Positions 51,405-60,081 of a DNA stretch of 64,000 nt are shown piece by piece (position 1 is the first letter of the stretch; every line of letters starts with the position of its first letter). The stretch comes from Bacillota bacterium (GTDB taxonomy: Bacteria; Bacillota; Clostridia; Christensenellales; Borkfalkiaceae). The notes beneath the pieces are model-generated. The model saw nothing but the letters and a program-made list of their open reading frames with translations, searched no databases and was not told the origin of the DNA. Location of the stretch: assembly GCA_019423125.1 (NCBI GenBank), contig JAHZBZ010000007.1, forward strand, positions 1 to 64,000, in the 5' to 3' direction. A program made the position numbers and the translations under genes.

Positions 51405-54400
51405 TTAAATTGTTTCTTTTGTCCAAATAACGGGTGTTACGCCATCCGTATCATAGTGCCAATAGTTACCTCCTGTCTCTGCGCCTTCGCCCTGGAACGG
51501 ATTTGTTTCGCTATAATAGTAGCGGGTGGCATTTGTGAGCCTTGAATTACCATCAGAGCTAATCAAAATCGCCTTCCATTGTTCTGCTGTACCCCCATAA
51601 TAGACAGTTGTAAGAGAACTACAATTGGAGAATGCATACTCCCAGATACTTGTTACGCTATCCGAAATTATTATGTTTGTAAGCGAACTACAACCAGAGA
51701 ACGCATAAGGTTCAATACCAGTCACCACATATTTTACGTTTTTATATGTCACGCTTGCAGGTATCGTAATCGAGCCAGATATGTTTATGGGCTGCTCTAC
51801 TACGGCTGCAACACCTTCTTCAAGCGCATATCGCATTCCATCGATAATTGCATAGATTTTCCCATCGCTTGCAATTTCGTTTGCTACGCAGTTCCATACC
51901 ACGGGATAGTAAGTAGTTCTATCTTTTTGATTCCAATCGTCTTGCCAGCCGCTTGGTTTACTTTCCGCTATGCAATATATTGTAAGTGCATTGCAATCAT
52001 AGAAAACATCGCTCCCGATATTCGTTACGCTATCCGGAATCGTTATATTTGTAAGCGAGCTGCAACCAGAAAACATATAGTCCTTGATAGTTGTCACTCC
52101 GTCGGGGATGGTGATACTCGTAAGCGAGCTGCAACCATTGAACGCGCTAGTACCTATGCTTGTCACACTCTCAGGGATAGTTATACTTGCAAGCGCAGCG
52201 CAACCGTAGAAGGCACCTTCGCCTATAGTCGTCAGGTTATTGCCTTCAAAAGTTACATGAGTTACGGGCAGGTTGAAGAAGGCGTATTTGCTTATGGATG
52301 TGACGGGATATACCGTTCCGCCTATCGTTACGCTCTCGGGGATGACTACTTCTACGGAGATGTTGCTCTGGAAAGATACTTCCGCCTCACCATTTAAAAT
52401 TGCATACAGCAGCCCGTTCACATATTCGTAAATCTTCCCATCAGTGCCGACGTTGTTGTTTTTGCAGTCCAAAACCACAGGCACGCTTCCGTTAAAGGAA
52501 TACCAATCTTTCGGCCACGAGTTGATGTCCTTCGCTTCGACGAATACAAGCTTTACGCCGCTACCATTGAACAAGTTATTGCTGGGCGTAGTGACCTTTT
52601 CGGGTATGGTGATAGTTACGAGCGAATCACAATCGATAAATACACCTGCGCCAAGCCAGGTAAGGCTCTGCGGCAGCGATATTTTGCTCATCGCAGTGCA
52701 GCCGTTGAAGGCATTGCTACCGATTCTTTCAAGTCCTTCGGGAAGAATAATTTCGATGAGCGCAGTGCAGTCGCTGAAGGCGGAGTCCATAAGTTCGATG
52801 ACAGGGTATTCTACGCCTTCAAATGTTATTTTGGCGGGGATAACTACTTTTTCAGGGATATATACGGGGCGCTGAATGGCGACATACGCTTTTCCGTCTT
52901 TAAAGCCGTATCTTAATCCGTCTATCATTGCGTATTTATAGCCATCGATGTCGGTATCGTTATTGTTGCAATTTAACACCACAGCATTGTCGCCATTCCA
53001 TCCACGACTCAAGCTAGCAGCTTTCTCCGCATCGAATGCGCAGTAAAAAACTATGCCGGAACTATCAAACGTCCATGAGTCAATTTTCTGTATGGTTGCG
53101 GGCAGCCAGACTTCCGTCAATGCTGCGCATTGATAGAAAGCTTGCATCTCAAGTGTGGTTAATCCTTCCGGCAAAGTTACTTTTTTAAGCGAAACACAAG
53201 AGCGGAAAGCATTGCTGCCGATAGTGGTAAGCACTCCGTTTTCCGCAAAATTTATCTCTTCAAGTGATGAACAGCCCGAAAAAGCGCCTGCGCCTATGCT
53301 CGTCACTTTTTTACCCAGCGTCAGTGAGGTGAGCTTTTTGTAGTTGACGAAGGCATCATCGTTTATCGCGGTAATAGTGTCAGGAATGACCAGTTTGCTT
53401 ACAAGCTGCTCGCCGAAGTACAGTTCTCCCGCATAATACAGGGGGTTATCGTCCGAGCCGGCAAAGGTAAAGCTTAACCATTGCTCTAAGTCTGACACGA
53501 TCACTTTGGAAAGTTTTGTACTCTCTTTTACTTCGTGGCTCATGTTGTTGTCATAAAAGAAGAGTCCGGTGGGCAGAGTTTTAACGTTTTGCCCTATAAT
53601 AAATTCGGCGCCTTCGGTGCAGCCGGCGTTATAGAATATATTGTTCAACTCCGTTTCGCCAAGTTCTGCGTTAAAGTAGATACGCTCAAGCGAACTGCAA
53701 TTTTTGAAGGCAGAATCGCCCAACGAAATCAATGTTTCTGGAATAGTGACTTCGATGAGGGACGAGCATCCGCAAAATGCATTGTCGCCTATCTTCGTAA
53801 TATTATCCGGCAAAATGATTTCTTCTATGTAGGAACAGTAATAAAATGCCTCGGCGCCTATCTCCGTCCCGTTTGTTATAGTGACCTTTCTCAAGCTCTC
53901 AGGAACTCCTTCATAATCGTATCTTTCTTTAAACGCAAAGATATATGCAAATTTTACACTCTTTGTTCCGTCTTTGTCTGAACCAAGGAACGGAAGAGTA
54001 ATCGTTTTAATGCTTTCTACGCCGTAGAACGCTCCTTGCGAGATTTCCGTTACCGTTTCGGGAATGACGAGGTCGGTAAGAAGCTCGCCGTTTAAATACA
54101 TATTGCTTGCGTAAACGAACGGTGTGGAATATTCGTTTCCGAATGTGATTTGACTCCATGCTGCGATATCGGTTATATATATATTTTCGAGAGAGCTAAA
54201 ATTATTATAATAAAAAACATTTGCCTCAATCTCTTTTATCGTTGCAGGCAGCCAAATGGAAACAAGCTCGGTAAACTTAGACAGGTATCCTTCTCCGATT
54301 TTTGTTCCCCCGAGGATCTTAAGTTCTTTTAGTGCGCTTCCGTTAGAGCCTATAAGCGATACGGAAGTTATTGTATCCTTACCGTCCATTTCACCTATGT

Positions 54401-56477
54401 AGGGTATGGTAAGACTCTCTACTTTGTCGCAACCGTAAAAGGCGTAATTACCTATGGTCTGTATTGTGTCGGGAATATTTATGCTTGTAAGCGCAGAGCA
54501 TCTATAGAATGCGTTCGCACCTATATTCGCCAATTTACTGCCTTCCATGAATGTTACCGTTTTAAGCTCGCTATTACCATAGAAAGCGTATTCACCTATC
54601 TCGGTAACGGTTGCAGGCAATGTTATCTCTGTCAGTGTGTTTGAACTCATATCGCCGCAGTAGAAAGCGTATGCGCCTATGGTTTTAAGGATGCTGCCCT
54701 CTGCGAATATTAAGGATGAGATGTCGCAATTCCCAAATGCATTTTCTTCTATCACTTCAAGGGATGCGGGCAGCGATATGTTACCGAGAGAATATCCCGC
54801 GAATGCGTATGCACCTATGCTCTTTATGCTGTTACCAAATGTTACGGAATTTATCACAGGAGCCGTATAATAGCCCGGGACAGAATAATTATGTTTCAAG
54901 AAATACGCCGGAATATATTGCACACTGTCGCCGAATATGATGTCTATACCTTTTTCCTTGTTGCCGGAGCTTGAAAATAAATTATTGCCGTTTTCGTAAA
55001 AGTCCTCAACATTTGCGGCATTATAATATACCTTTTCGAGAGCCGAAATGCCGGCGAATGTTACATCACCGATAAAAGCAACTTTTTCGGGTATGGTCAG
55101 CTCCTTTATCTGTGAACAACCGGCAAATGCATAATTACCTATCTTTGTAACGCCTTCGGGTATGGCTATGCTTTTCAAACTGCTGCAATTTTGGAAGGCA
55201 TACTCTCCTATCTCGGTCACGGAGGAGGGTATCGTAAATTCCTCAAGCGCGGTGCAGCCGTTGAACATATTCGGTTCCAAAGTTAAAATATTGTCGGGGA
55301 ATTCTATGCTTGTAAGCGCAGCGTCAAAACAGAATGCGCCCTCCTCAATCATGGTAACGCTGTCGGGAATATCTATCGAAGCAAACGCACAATAACTGAA
55401 TGCCTCGGCGCCAATTGTTTTAAGAGCCGTAGTATTATTGCTGTTTTTTTCAAACGTGACCTTGGCGAGGTTCGTGCAATTATTAAATGCGCGTTGACCA
55501 ATGGTTTCTACTGTTGAAGGTATGGATATTTCCTTAAGCGAGGTGCATCCCCAGAAAACACGCGAACCTATTTCAACCACATTCAATTCACCGAAATCAA
55601 CAGATTTAAGATTTACATAGTTCATATCGGTAGTAGGAAGATTGGTCTCTATGCGAACTCGCGCGCCATTAGGAAGGCTTACCGTATCAAAATCGGCAAC
55701 CCACACGTCTTCCGGGTTTTGCGAATAATCTATGCTTAACCTGTACAAGTCGCTTGCCGCTATATATTCAGCCCTTATTTTAGCTGTATGATCTACGATA
55801 TATCCGCAGTCACGACACTTCTCATAGCTGTCAAATGCTTCAAAATCATGCGAATATGGGCCTTTTGTTACATTATGCCCGCAAGTCGCCTCTTTCCAAT
55901 GTCCGTTCGCGTCATATTTCCATTCTTCCGAGTAGGTGTGACCGGTCGCGGGAAGCTCAAGTTCTTCTGTGGTTACGGGTTGCGTTCCCTCTTCATCGGA
56001 GAACATTTCCCGGCACCTTTCACATTCGTAGTGTTCCTTAACTCCGCTTTTGGTGCAGGTAGCACTCACTTCATCCACAAGCGTTATGCTGTGCCCGAGC
56101 GGATCAACATCTTCAGATTCCCCAAACCGGCACCTTTCGCAATTGCGATATCGTTTGCCGCCTTCCGTACAAGTCGGAGCGTCGCCAGTCATGTAATACC
56201 AATCTGACCAATTGTGACCAAAAGCCTCGATCACAAGATCGGCATCGGGGATTTCCGTATAGCCTTCCGGATCGGCAAAATTTTTACCGCATTCGGAACA
56301 GTGCCAGTGTTCTTGTGTACCCGCTTCTGTGCATGTAGGATCAACACAATCATAATATGTCATATTATGCACGTGTTCTTCCAGCGCGTCAGGGCCTCCG
56401 CCGCAGGCGACAAAAACTGCCGCGCACGAGGCTGCAATACTGATTACCAGCAATGCAATTAGCTTTTTTCTTTTCAT
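51405..56477 (-). CDS. BspA-like leucine-rich-repeat surface lipoprotein
   Basis: The protein has 1690 residues. A signal peptide ends in the lipobox-like FVAC, so it is lipid-anchored outside the cell. The first ~220 residues hold repeated Cys-pair modules (CTEAGTQEHWHCSECGKNF and similar). More than forty leucine-rich repeats of the BspA (LRR_5) type follow, of the form AFYGCSALTSINIP / TIGEYAF / SVTSIG, with short spacers containing DGKIYAIIDGMRYAL. BspA proteins bind host or bacterial surfaces. GGAGGAG precedes the ATG. Two small RNA genes stand upstream on the same strand. Confidence 0.93.
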   Translation of the reverse strand: MKRKKLIALLVISIAASCAAVFVACGGGPDALEEHVHNMTYYDCVDPTCTEAGTQEHWHCSECGKNFADPEGYTEIPDADLVIEAFGHNWSDWYYMTGDAPTCTEGGKRYRNCERCRFGESEDVDPLGHSITLVDEVSATCTKSGVKEHYECERCREMFSDEEGTQPVTTEELELPATGHTYSEEWKYDANGHWKEATCGHNVTKGPYSHDFEAFDSYEKCRDCGYIVDHTAKIRAEYIAASDLYRLSIDYSQNPEDVWVADFDTVSLPNGARVRIETNLPTTDMNYVNLKSVDFGELNVVEIGSRVFWGCTSLKEISIPSTVETIGQRAFNNCTNLAKVTFEKNSNNTTALKTIGAEAFSYCAFASIDIPDSVTMIEEGAFCFDAALTSIEFPDNILTLEPNMFNGCTALEEFTIPSSVTEIGEYAFQNCSSLKSIAIPEGVTKIGNYAFAGCSQIKELTIPEKVAFIGDVTFAGISALEKVYYNAANVEDFYENGNNLFSSSGNKEKGIDIIFGDSVQYIPAYFLKHNYSVPGYYTAPVINSVTFGNSIKSIGAYAFAGYSLGNISLPASLEVIEENAFGNCDISSLIFAEGSILKTIGAYAFYCGDMSSNTLTEITLPATVTEIGEYAFYGNSELKTVTFMEGSKLANIGANAFYRCSALTSINIPDTIQTIGNYAFYGCDKVESLTIPYIGEMDGKDTITSVSLIGSNGSALKELKILGGTKIGEGYLSKFTELVSIWLPATIKEIEANVFYYNNFSSLENIYITDIAAWSQITFGNEYSTPFVYASNMYLNGELLTDLVIPETVTEISQGAFYGVESIKTITLPFLGSDKDGTKSVKFAYIFAFKERYDYEGVPESLRKVTITNGTEIGAEAFYYCSYIEEIILPDNITKIGDNAFCGCSSLIEVTIPETLISLGDSAFKNCSSLERIYFNAELGETELNNIFYNAGCTEGAEFIIGQNVKTLPTGLFFYDNNMSHEVKESTKLSKVIVSDLEQWLSFTFAGSDDNPLYYAGELYFGEQLVSKLVIPDTITAINDDAFVNYKKLTSLTLGKKVTSIGAGAFSGCSSLEEINFAENGVLTTIGSNAFRSCVSLKKVTLPEGLTTLEMQAFYQCAALTEVWLPATIQKIDSWTFDSSGIVFYCAFDAEKAASLSRGWNGDNAVVLNCNNNDTDIDGYKYAMIDGLRYGFKDGKAYVAIQRPVYIPEKVVIPAKITFEGVEYPVIELMDSAFSDCTALIEIILPEGLERIGSNAFNGCTAMSKISLPQSLTWLGAGVFIDCDSLVTITIPEKVTTPSNNLFNGSGVKLVFVEAKDINSWPKDWYSFNGSVPVVLDCKNNNVGTDGKIYEYVNGLLYAILNGEAEVSFQSNISVEVVIPESVTIGGTVYPVTSISKYAFFNLPVTHVTFEGNNLTTIGEGAFYGCAALASITIPESVTSIGTSAFNGCSSLTSITIPDGVTTIKDYMFSGCSSLTNITIPDSVTNIGSDVFYDCNALTIYCIAESKPSGWQDDWNQKDRTTYYPVVWNCVANEIASDGKIYAIIDGMRYALEEGVAAVVEQPINISGSITIPASVTYKNVKYVVTGIEPYAFSGCSSLTNIIISDSVTSIWEYAFSNCSSLTTVYYGGTAEQWKAILISSDGNSRLTNATRYYYSETNPFQGEGAETGGNYWHYDTDGVTPVIWTKETI

Positions 56478-56514
56478 AAATCTCCTCCAAAAAATTTTTG
56501 CCGGGCTAAAGCAC

Positions 56515-56655
56515 TAAAAAAGCGTGCCTTCAACCGAAGACACGCCCTGCAAATGTATCTCCGATTGTTGCGACACAATTCCCAAAGCAAGTGGAAAATA
56601 GAGATACGAAATGCCTTATCGTACCACTTGCTTAAAAAGATGAAATTGTGTCGCA
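56515..56655 (-). ncRNA. Structured small RNA A (~140 nt), family unknown
   Basis: Transcription from the promoter at 56661-56689 should start at about 56655, the first base of a 12-bp closing stem TGCGACACAATT / AATTGTGTCGCA. Inside is AGCAAGTGG / CCACTTGCT, then TACG / CGTA. The internal TATCTC can pair with GAGATA downstream of the closing stem as a pseudoknot. The RNA ends in the hairpin GCGTGTCTTC-GGTT-GAAGGCACGC and six T. RNA B has the same layout with different paired sequences. Confidence 0.78.
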
Positions 56656-56660
56656 GTTAC

Positions 56661-56689
56661 AGTATATCACAGGCGGGCGAATTTTGCAA
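56661..56689 (-). promoter_or_regulatory. Sigma-A promoter of small RNA A
   Basis: TTGCAA, 17 bases, TATACT, then GTAAC before the RNA start. Confidence 0.8.
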
Positions 56690-56709
56690 GAACCGCGCAG
56701 ATATTTACT

Positions 56710-56854
56710 ATAAAAAATAAGAGCGCCCCCAATTAAGGGAACGCCCGCAAAGTATGTATCCCTTAATCAGTTGCGCTATAATTCCTCTGTATGGGAAAAT
56801 AAGGGTACACCTATGCCAGTGTAACCCACACAGAGTTTTTTCAATTATAGCGCA
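56710..56854 (-). ncRNA. Structured small RNA B (~145 nt), paralogue of A
   Basis: The closing stem TGCGCTATAATT / AATTATAGCGCA (12 bp), inner stem CTCTGTGTGGG / CCCATACAGAG (one G-U), TACAC / GTGTA hairpin, pseudoknot CCCTTA with TAAGGG, and a terminator hairpin with a T-rich end (TTATTTTTTA) follow the same order as in RNA A. Compensatory changes in every stem show that the structure, not the sequence, is kept. Confidence 0.78.
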
Positions 56855-56859
56855 TATAC

Positions 56860-56888
56860 AGTATAGCACAATCTTTATGAAAAGACAA
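56860..56888 (-). promoter_or_regulatory. Sigma-A promoter of small RNA B
   Basis: TTGTCT, 17 bases, TATACT, then GTATA before the RNA start; the same layout as for RNA A. Confidence 0.78.
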
Positions 56889-57005
56889 TATTTTACAGTA
56901 AAAAGTCGCAATCTCTTTGATTACGACTTTAATTATATACGTATTCGTTAACGTGTCGATTTACAATTCTTATTCTAAAGCGCCAATGAAAAGAACTACC
57001 CGAAA

Positions 57006-57025
57006 GGTTCGGATAGTTCCGTTAT
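57006..57025 (+). repeat. 20-bp direct repeat, right copy, in a recombinase 3'-end remnant
   Basis: Identical to 45593-45612. The surrounding bases still read GSDSSVMVER in one frame, like a recombinase C-terminus, but the rest of that gene is gone. Confidence 0.6.
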
Positions 57026-57101
57026 GGTGGAACGTTCGGTCTCAAACACGAACCTGATTTTAACTACAAACGGAAGAAACTCTTGGTTAGAAAAAAATTT
57101 T

Positions 57102-58598
57102 TTATTTCAAAATTATAGATAAACTTTTATTAAAAACATTAAAATCAACATTATCTTTAATAATTTTTGATAATCTAAGAACAAATTCCGATTCTGTTAG
57201 GTGTCGCTTTGCTGCATTCTTAATTAATAAATTATATAATCTTTTTCCATCACAATCATTACTAATTGTAGTTTTATAATCATTTAGCAATTCTTTTAAG
57301 GATTCAATAGGGAACAAGTCGTCATTGATTTTTTTATAAATTGCATTATTTTTTTCATCAATTAGCACTTTTTTTAGATATTTCTCAATACTTGCAATAG
57401 GTAAAAATAACTTTTCCATACTTTTATAAGGCTTTTTATTACATTCTTCTTTTATGTCTCCATCTAATATACTGATTATATGTTTACCTATTCCCAATAC
57501 ATTATTAGTTAACAAATCATATTGAAGTTTTAATGTATTAGACCACCCGCCTACCGGTACGACATGTATCAATTTACTGTTCGATAAATTAAGATCATCA
57601 ATTATACTTTCAACAATAATTTTAGCTAATTCATCTTCAACTAATAATAACCAATCAAATCCATCATGTCTATAAACATCTCTAATAGCATAGGCAGGAT
57701 AGCAAGGATTGACAATAGTTAAAGAGTTGGATTGAGTATTCGGATTAAGTTCTAATAAAAAAATATTTTTAGGTTCTATTTTATTTATTACTTCAGGTGC
57801 ATGGGAAGTAATTATTATAATTAAATTGTCTCTATTTTGAACTAAACTTTGTAAAAGTTCTAATAGACGAGATATAGCAACAGGATGCAAAGTTAATTCG
57901 ATTTCGTCAATAAGCATTAATACGGGTAATTTTTCGTCTAATGAACGTCTAATTATTGAATGATATATAAAATGTAATAATGATAATGTAATACATTCAC
58001 CTGAACTCATTGCGTATTGCGAAATTAATGAGTTATCTTTTGTCATAAAATATGGAGTTTCATTTAAGCCCATTTTTCGGACTATTTCTTTGTTTTTTAT
58101 TCTTTTAATATCATAAGAAGTATAATAAGTTTTATCTCCATGTAGAATGTACCCTAATTGTTCTATAATATATTGATCAGCCTCACAAAGCAGATCTATA
58201 TTTATAATTCCGTCATCCATTAAAGATTTAACCTTATTATAATTTTGAAATCTAAACCCATAAAACAAACTGCCTTCATACATTCCGTTAATATGAATTT
58301 GATTTTTAGGGATAGGCATAAATGCTTTTTGTGGATTTTTTTTATCTTGCAAAATCTCCCATTTGTTTTTAATGGATCCATATTCAAATTCTAAATAAGA
58401 ATCGCCATCTCTTAGATCAACACCAAAAGAAGAAAGGCTATTTCTATTAATTAATTGAGCTAGACAATAAATTATTGTGCTTTTACCTGTACCGTTATTT
58501 CCCACCAAAGCATAGAGCCCACTATCAAAAGGTATTTCAATTTCAGCATTATATATTGCTTTAATTTTATGTATTGTCATTTTCAGATTATTTTTCAT
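57102..58598 (-). CDS. OLD-like ATPase with a TOPRIM nuclease domain
   Basis: The protein has 498 residues. The ABC-type ATPase has Walker A VGNNGTGKS at 32-40, the signature-like MSSGECITLSLL, and Walker B VLMLIDEIELTLHP. The C-terminal part looks like TOPRIM: LLVEDELAKIIVESI with the acidic residue and ISILDGDIKEE with the DxD motif. OLD-family proteins are DNA nucleases used in phage defence. The gene is far more AT-rich than its surroundings, so it was acquired recently. It follows a 69-residue gene by six bases. AAGGAG precedes the ATG. Confidence 0.83.
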   Translation of the reverse strand: MKNNLKMTIHKIKAIYNAEIEIPFDSGLYALVGNNGTGKSTIIYCLAQLINRNSLSSFGVDLRDGDSYLEFEYGSIKNKWEILQDKKNPQKAFMPIPKNQIHINGMYEGSLFYGFRFQNYNKVKSLMDDGIINIDLLCEADQYIIEQLGYILHGDKTYYTSYDIKRIKNKEIVRKMGLNETPYFMTKDNSLISQYAMSSGECITLSLLHFIYHSIIRRSLDEKLPVLMLIDEIELTLHPVAISRLLELLQSLVQNRDNLIIIITSHAPEVINKIEPKNIFLLELNPNTQSNSLTIVNPCYPAYAIRDVYRHDGFDWLLLVEDELAKIIVESIIDDLNLSNSKLIHVVPVGGWSNTLKLQYDLLTNNVLGIGKHIISILDGDIKEECNKKPYKSMEKLFLPIASIEKYLKKVLIDEKNNAIYKKINDDLFPIESLKELLNDYKTTISNDCDGKRLYNLLIKNAAKRHLTESEFVLRLSKIIKDNVDFNVFNKSLSIILK

Positions 58599-58604
58599 TG
58601 ATAG

Positions 58605-58814
58605 TTACTCCTTATTTTTAAAAATTGCATTTAATAGTACTTCACATTGCTCATGGTTGAGTTTCATTTGTTCTTTGATTTGTCCGACAATGCGTCGAGC
58701 AAAGGTTTTGATGGTAATATCGTCAAAAGACAGATATTCCGGATTTTTCGATTTTTCTTGTTCGTAACAGAGGAGTGCTTTTTTGAGCCATTCCTGATCG
58801 CGTTCTTTGGACAT
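58605..58814 (-). CDS. 69-residue protein upstream of the OLD-like gene
   Basis: A charged, helical protein (MSKERDQEWLKKALLCYEQEKSKNPEYLSFDDI, IVGQIKEQMKLNHEQCEVLLNAIF). The start at 58814 has a GTGGGG site. It is co-transcribed with the OLD-like ATPase and could be its regulator, an antitoxin-like inhibitor, or a small effector. No known family is recognised. Confidence 0.7.
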   Translation of the reverse strand: MSKERDQEWLKKALLCYEQEKSKNPEYLSFDDITIKTFARRIVGQIKEQMKLNHEQCEVLLNAIFKNKE

Positions 58815-58848
58815 AGTATCCCCACAACTAAATCTGTACTGTAAATTT

Positions 58849-58877
58849 ATTATAACACAATATATTGTGCTTTTCAA
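58849..58877 (-). promoter_or_regulatory. Promoter with an operator in its spacer (OLD operon)
   Basis: TTGAAA, 17 bases, TATAAT. The spacer holds the perfect 14-bp palindrome CACAATATATTGTG (58856-58869), exactly between the boxes, the best place for a repressor to block RNA polymerase. Confidence 0.75.
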
Positions 58878-58928
58878 TGCTTTTGGGAAAATTTACCATT
58901 TTATCCCTTAAAATAAAAGCAGAAAAAG

Positions 58929-58978
58929 TTGACAATCGTAGCATTCTATGATATTCTATATACAGACCGACGGTTTGT
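58929..58978 (+). promoter_or_regulatory. TetR gene promoter with its operator
   Basis: TTGACA (58929-58934), 17 bases, TATTCT (58952-58957). The palindrome ACAGACCGACGGTTTGT (58962-58978) covers the transcription start, and its core ACCGACGGT recurs before the efflux operon. Confidence 0.78.
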
Positions 58979-58997
58979 AAGTGTGAGGAGCAAGAAG

Positions 58998-59645
58998 ATG
59001 TCAAGGAATAAATATCCGGAAGAAACGGTAAAATTGATATTGGATACAGCGGCGAGATTATTTACCGAAAAAGGCTTTGAAAAGACTTCTTTACAGGATA
59101 TTATGAACGAAACAAAGCTCTCGAAAGGGGCAATCTACCATCACTTTGCATCCAAAGAAGATATATTCATAAAAATCTGTGCGAATACGAGTAAACGCAC
59201 GGAACAATTACTTTCAAAAGTGCGCGACGATAAAAGGCTTAACGGTCGGGAAAAATTGAAAAAAATCTATGCCGAAGCATTGGGAAATACCGTCAATAAC
59301 GAAATTGTTCCGATGCAGCCGTATATGATTTCCAACCACAAATTTTTGGCGGCGCAGGTGGAAAGTTTAATGCGCGAAGTTGCCCCCGATTATATACAAC
59401 CCATTCTGGAACAAGGTATTGCGGACAAAACATTGCACGGCATCGAATATCCTCGCCAAACGGCAGAAATGCTCAGTCTTTTATCCAGCTTATGGCTCAA
59501 TCCGCTTCTGCTCCCATCCTCCGACGAGGAGATCATAGCGCGCGGCGAAGTGGTAATGTCTGTCCTCAACCGCATCGGAGCTGATTTTACGGCAGAGGAA
59601 CTAATTCGCCCGTACCTTTCTTACAATCATATGTTGCAAAAGTAA
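58998..59645 (+). CDS. TetR/AcrR-family repressor
   Basis: The protein has 215 residues. The N-terminal helix-turn-helix is classic: LILDTAARLFTEKGFEKTSLQDIMNETKLSKGAIYHHFASKEDIF. The ligand-binding C-terminal domain is helical and variable. The ATG at 58998 has GAGGAG upstream. The shared operator sequence at its own promoter and before the next gene makes it the repressor of the efflux operon, released by a drug or metabolite not identifiable here. Confidence 0.92.
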   Translation: MSRNKYPEETVKLILDTAARLFTEKGFEKTSLQDIMNETKLSKGAIYHHFASKEDIFIKICANTSKRTEQLLSKVRDDKRLNGREKLKKIYAEALGNTVNNEIVPMQPYMISNHKFLAAQVESLMREVAPDYIQPILEQGIADKTLHGIEYPRQTAEMLSLLSSLWLNPLLLPSSDEEIIARGEVVMSVLNRIGADFTAEELIRPYLSYNHMLQK

Positions 59646-59702
59646 TCTGATGGCAAAAAATTATAACCGCCCTGTAAAAAGGGCTGTTTCTTTTAACTTT
59701 AT

Positions 59703-59719
59703 ACAAACCGACGGTCGGT
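59703..59719 (+). promoter_or_regulatory. Second TetR operator
   Basis: ACAAACCGACGGTCGGT shares ACCGACGGT with the TetR promoter site and lies 20 bases before the next gene. Confidence 0.72.
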
Positions 59720-59739
59720 ATTGTTTAAGGAGGTAAAGC

Positions 59740-60072
59740 ATGAACAAACAAGAATTTGAAGAAAAGATAGAACGAACTATCGAGGATGCGGCGGCACATA
59801 TGGAAGAGCGGATTGACAAAGCAATGATAAAAGCGGAACAAAAAATCGAGATGGCAACAGACCGTTTCGATAAATCCGTCAACCGTGCAGCGAAAACAAA
59901 AACGGGCAAACGAATTATCTTTTTCGTAAACCTGTTGATAGCCGTTGCACTTTTTATTGGCGGTTTTGTTTTATTGCATTATCAATACACGATTTGGGCG
60001 ATCGTCTGTTTCTCCGTCGGGGGATTGGATGTTCTTTTCCGCTTAATAGAAGCAATTATTTTCAAAGATTAA
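59740..60072 (+). CDS. Small membrane protein with a coiled-coil start
   Basis: The protein has 110 residues. The first 60 form a charged amphipathic helix (EEKIERTIEDAAAHMEERIDKAMIKAEQKIEMA), followed by two membrane helices (FFVNLLIAVALFIGGFVLL, WAIVCFSVGGLDVLFRLIEAI). It sits under the TetR operator and ten bases before the transporter gene, so it may assist or regulate the transporter. TAAGGAGG precedes the ATG. Confidence 0.72.
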   Translation: MNKQEFEEKIERTIEDAAAHMEERIDKAMIKAEQKIEMATDRFDKSVNRAAKTKTGKRIIFFVNLLIAVALFIGGFVLLHYQYTIWAIVCFSVGGLDVLFRLIEAIIFKD

Positions 60073-60081
60073 GGAGTATCT

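Noticed and set aside
51031..51426. 131-codon minus-strand open frame
   Set aside because: Arg/Ala-rich, crosses the terminator of the leucine-rich-repeat gene, no ribosome site or recognisable domain.
56515..56854. T-box or attenuator leader of the leucine-rich-repeat gene
   Set aside because: No T-box sequence is present, each RNA has its own terminator, and there are two complete promoter-to-terminator units, so separate small RNAs fit better.
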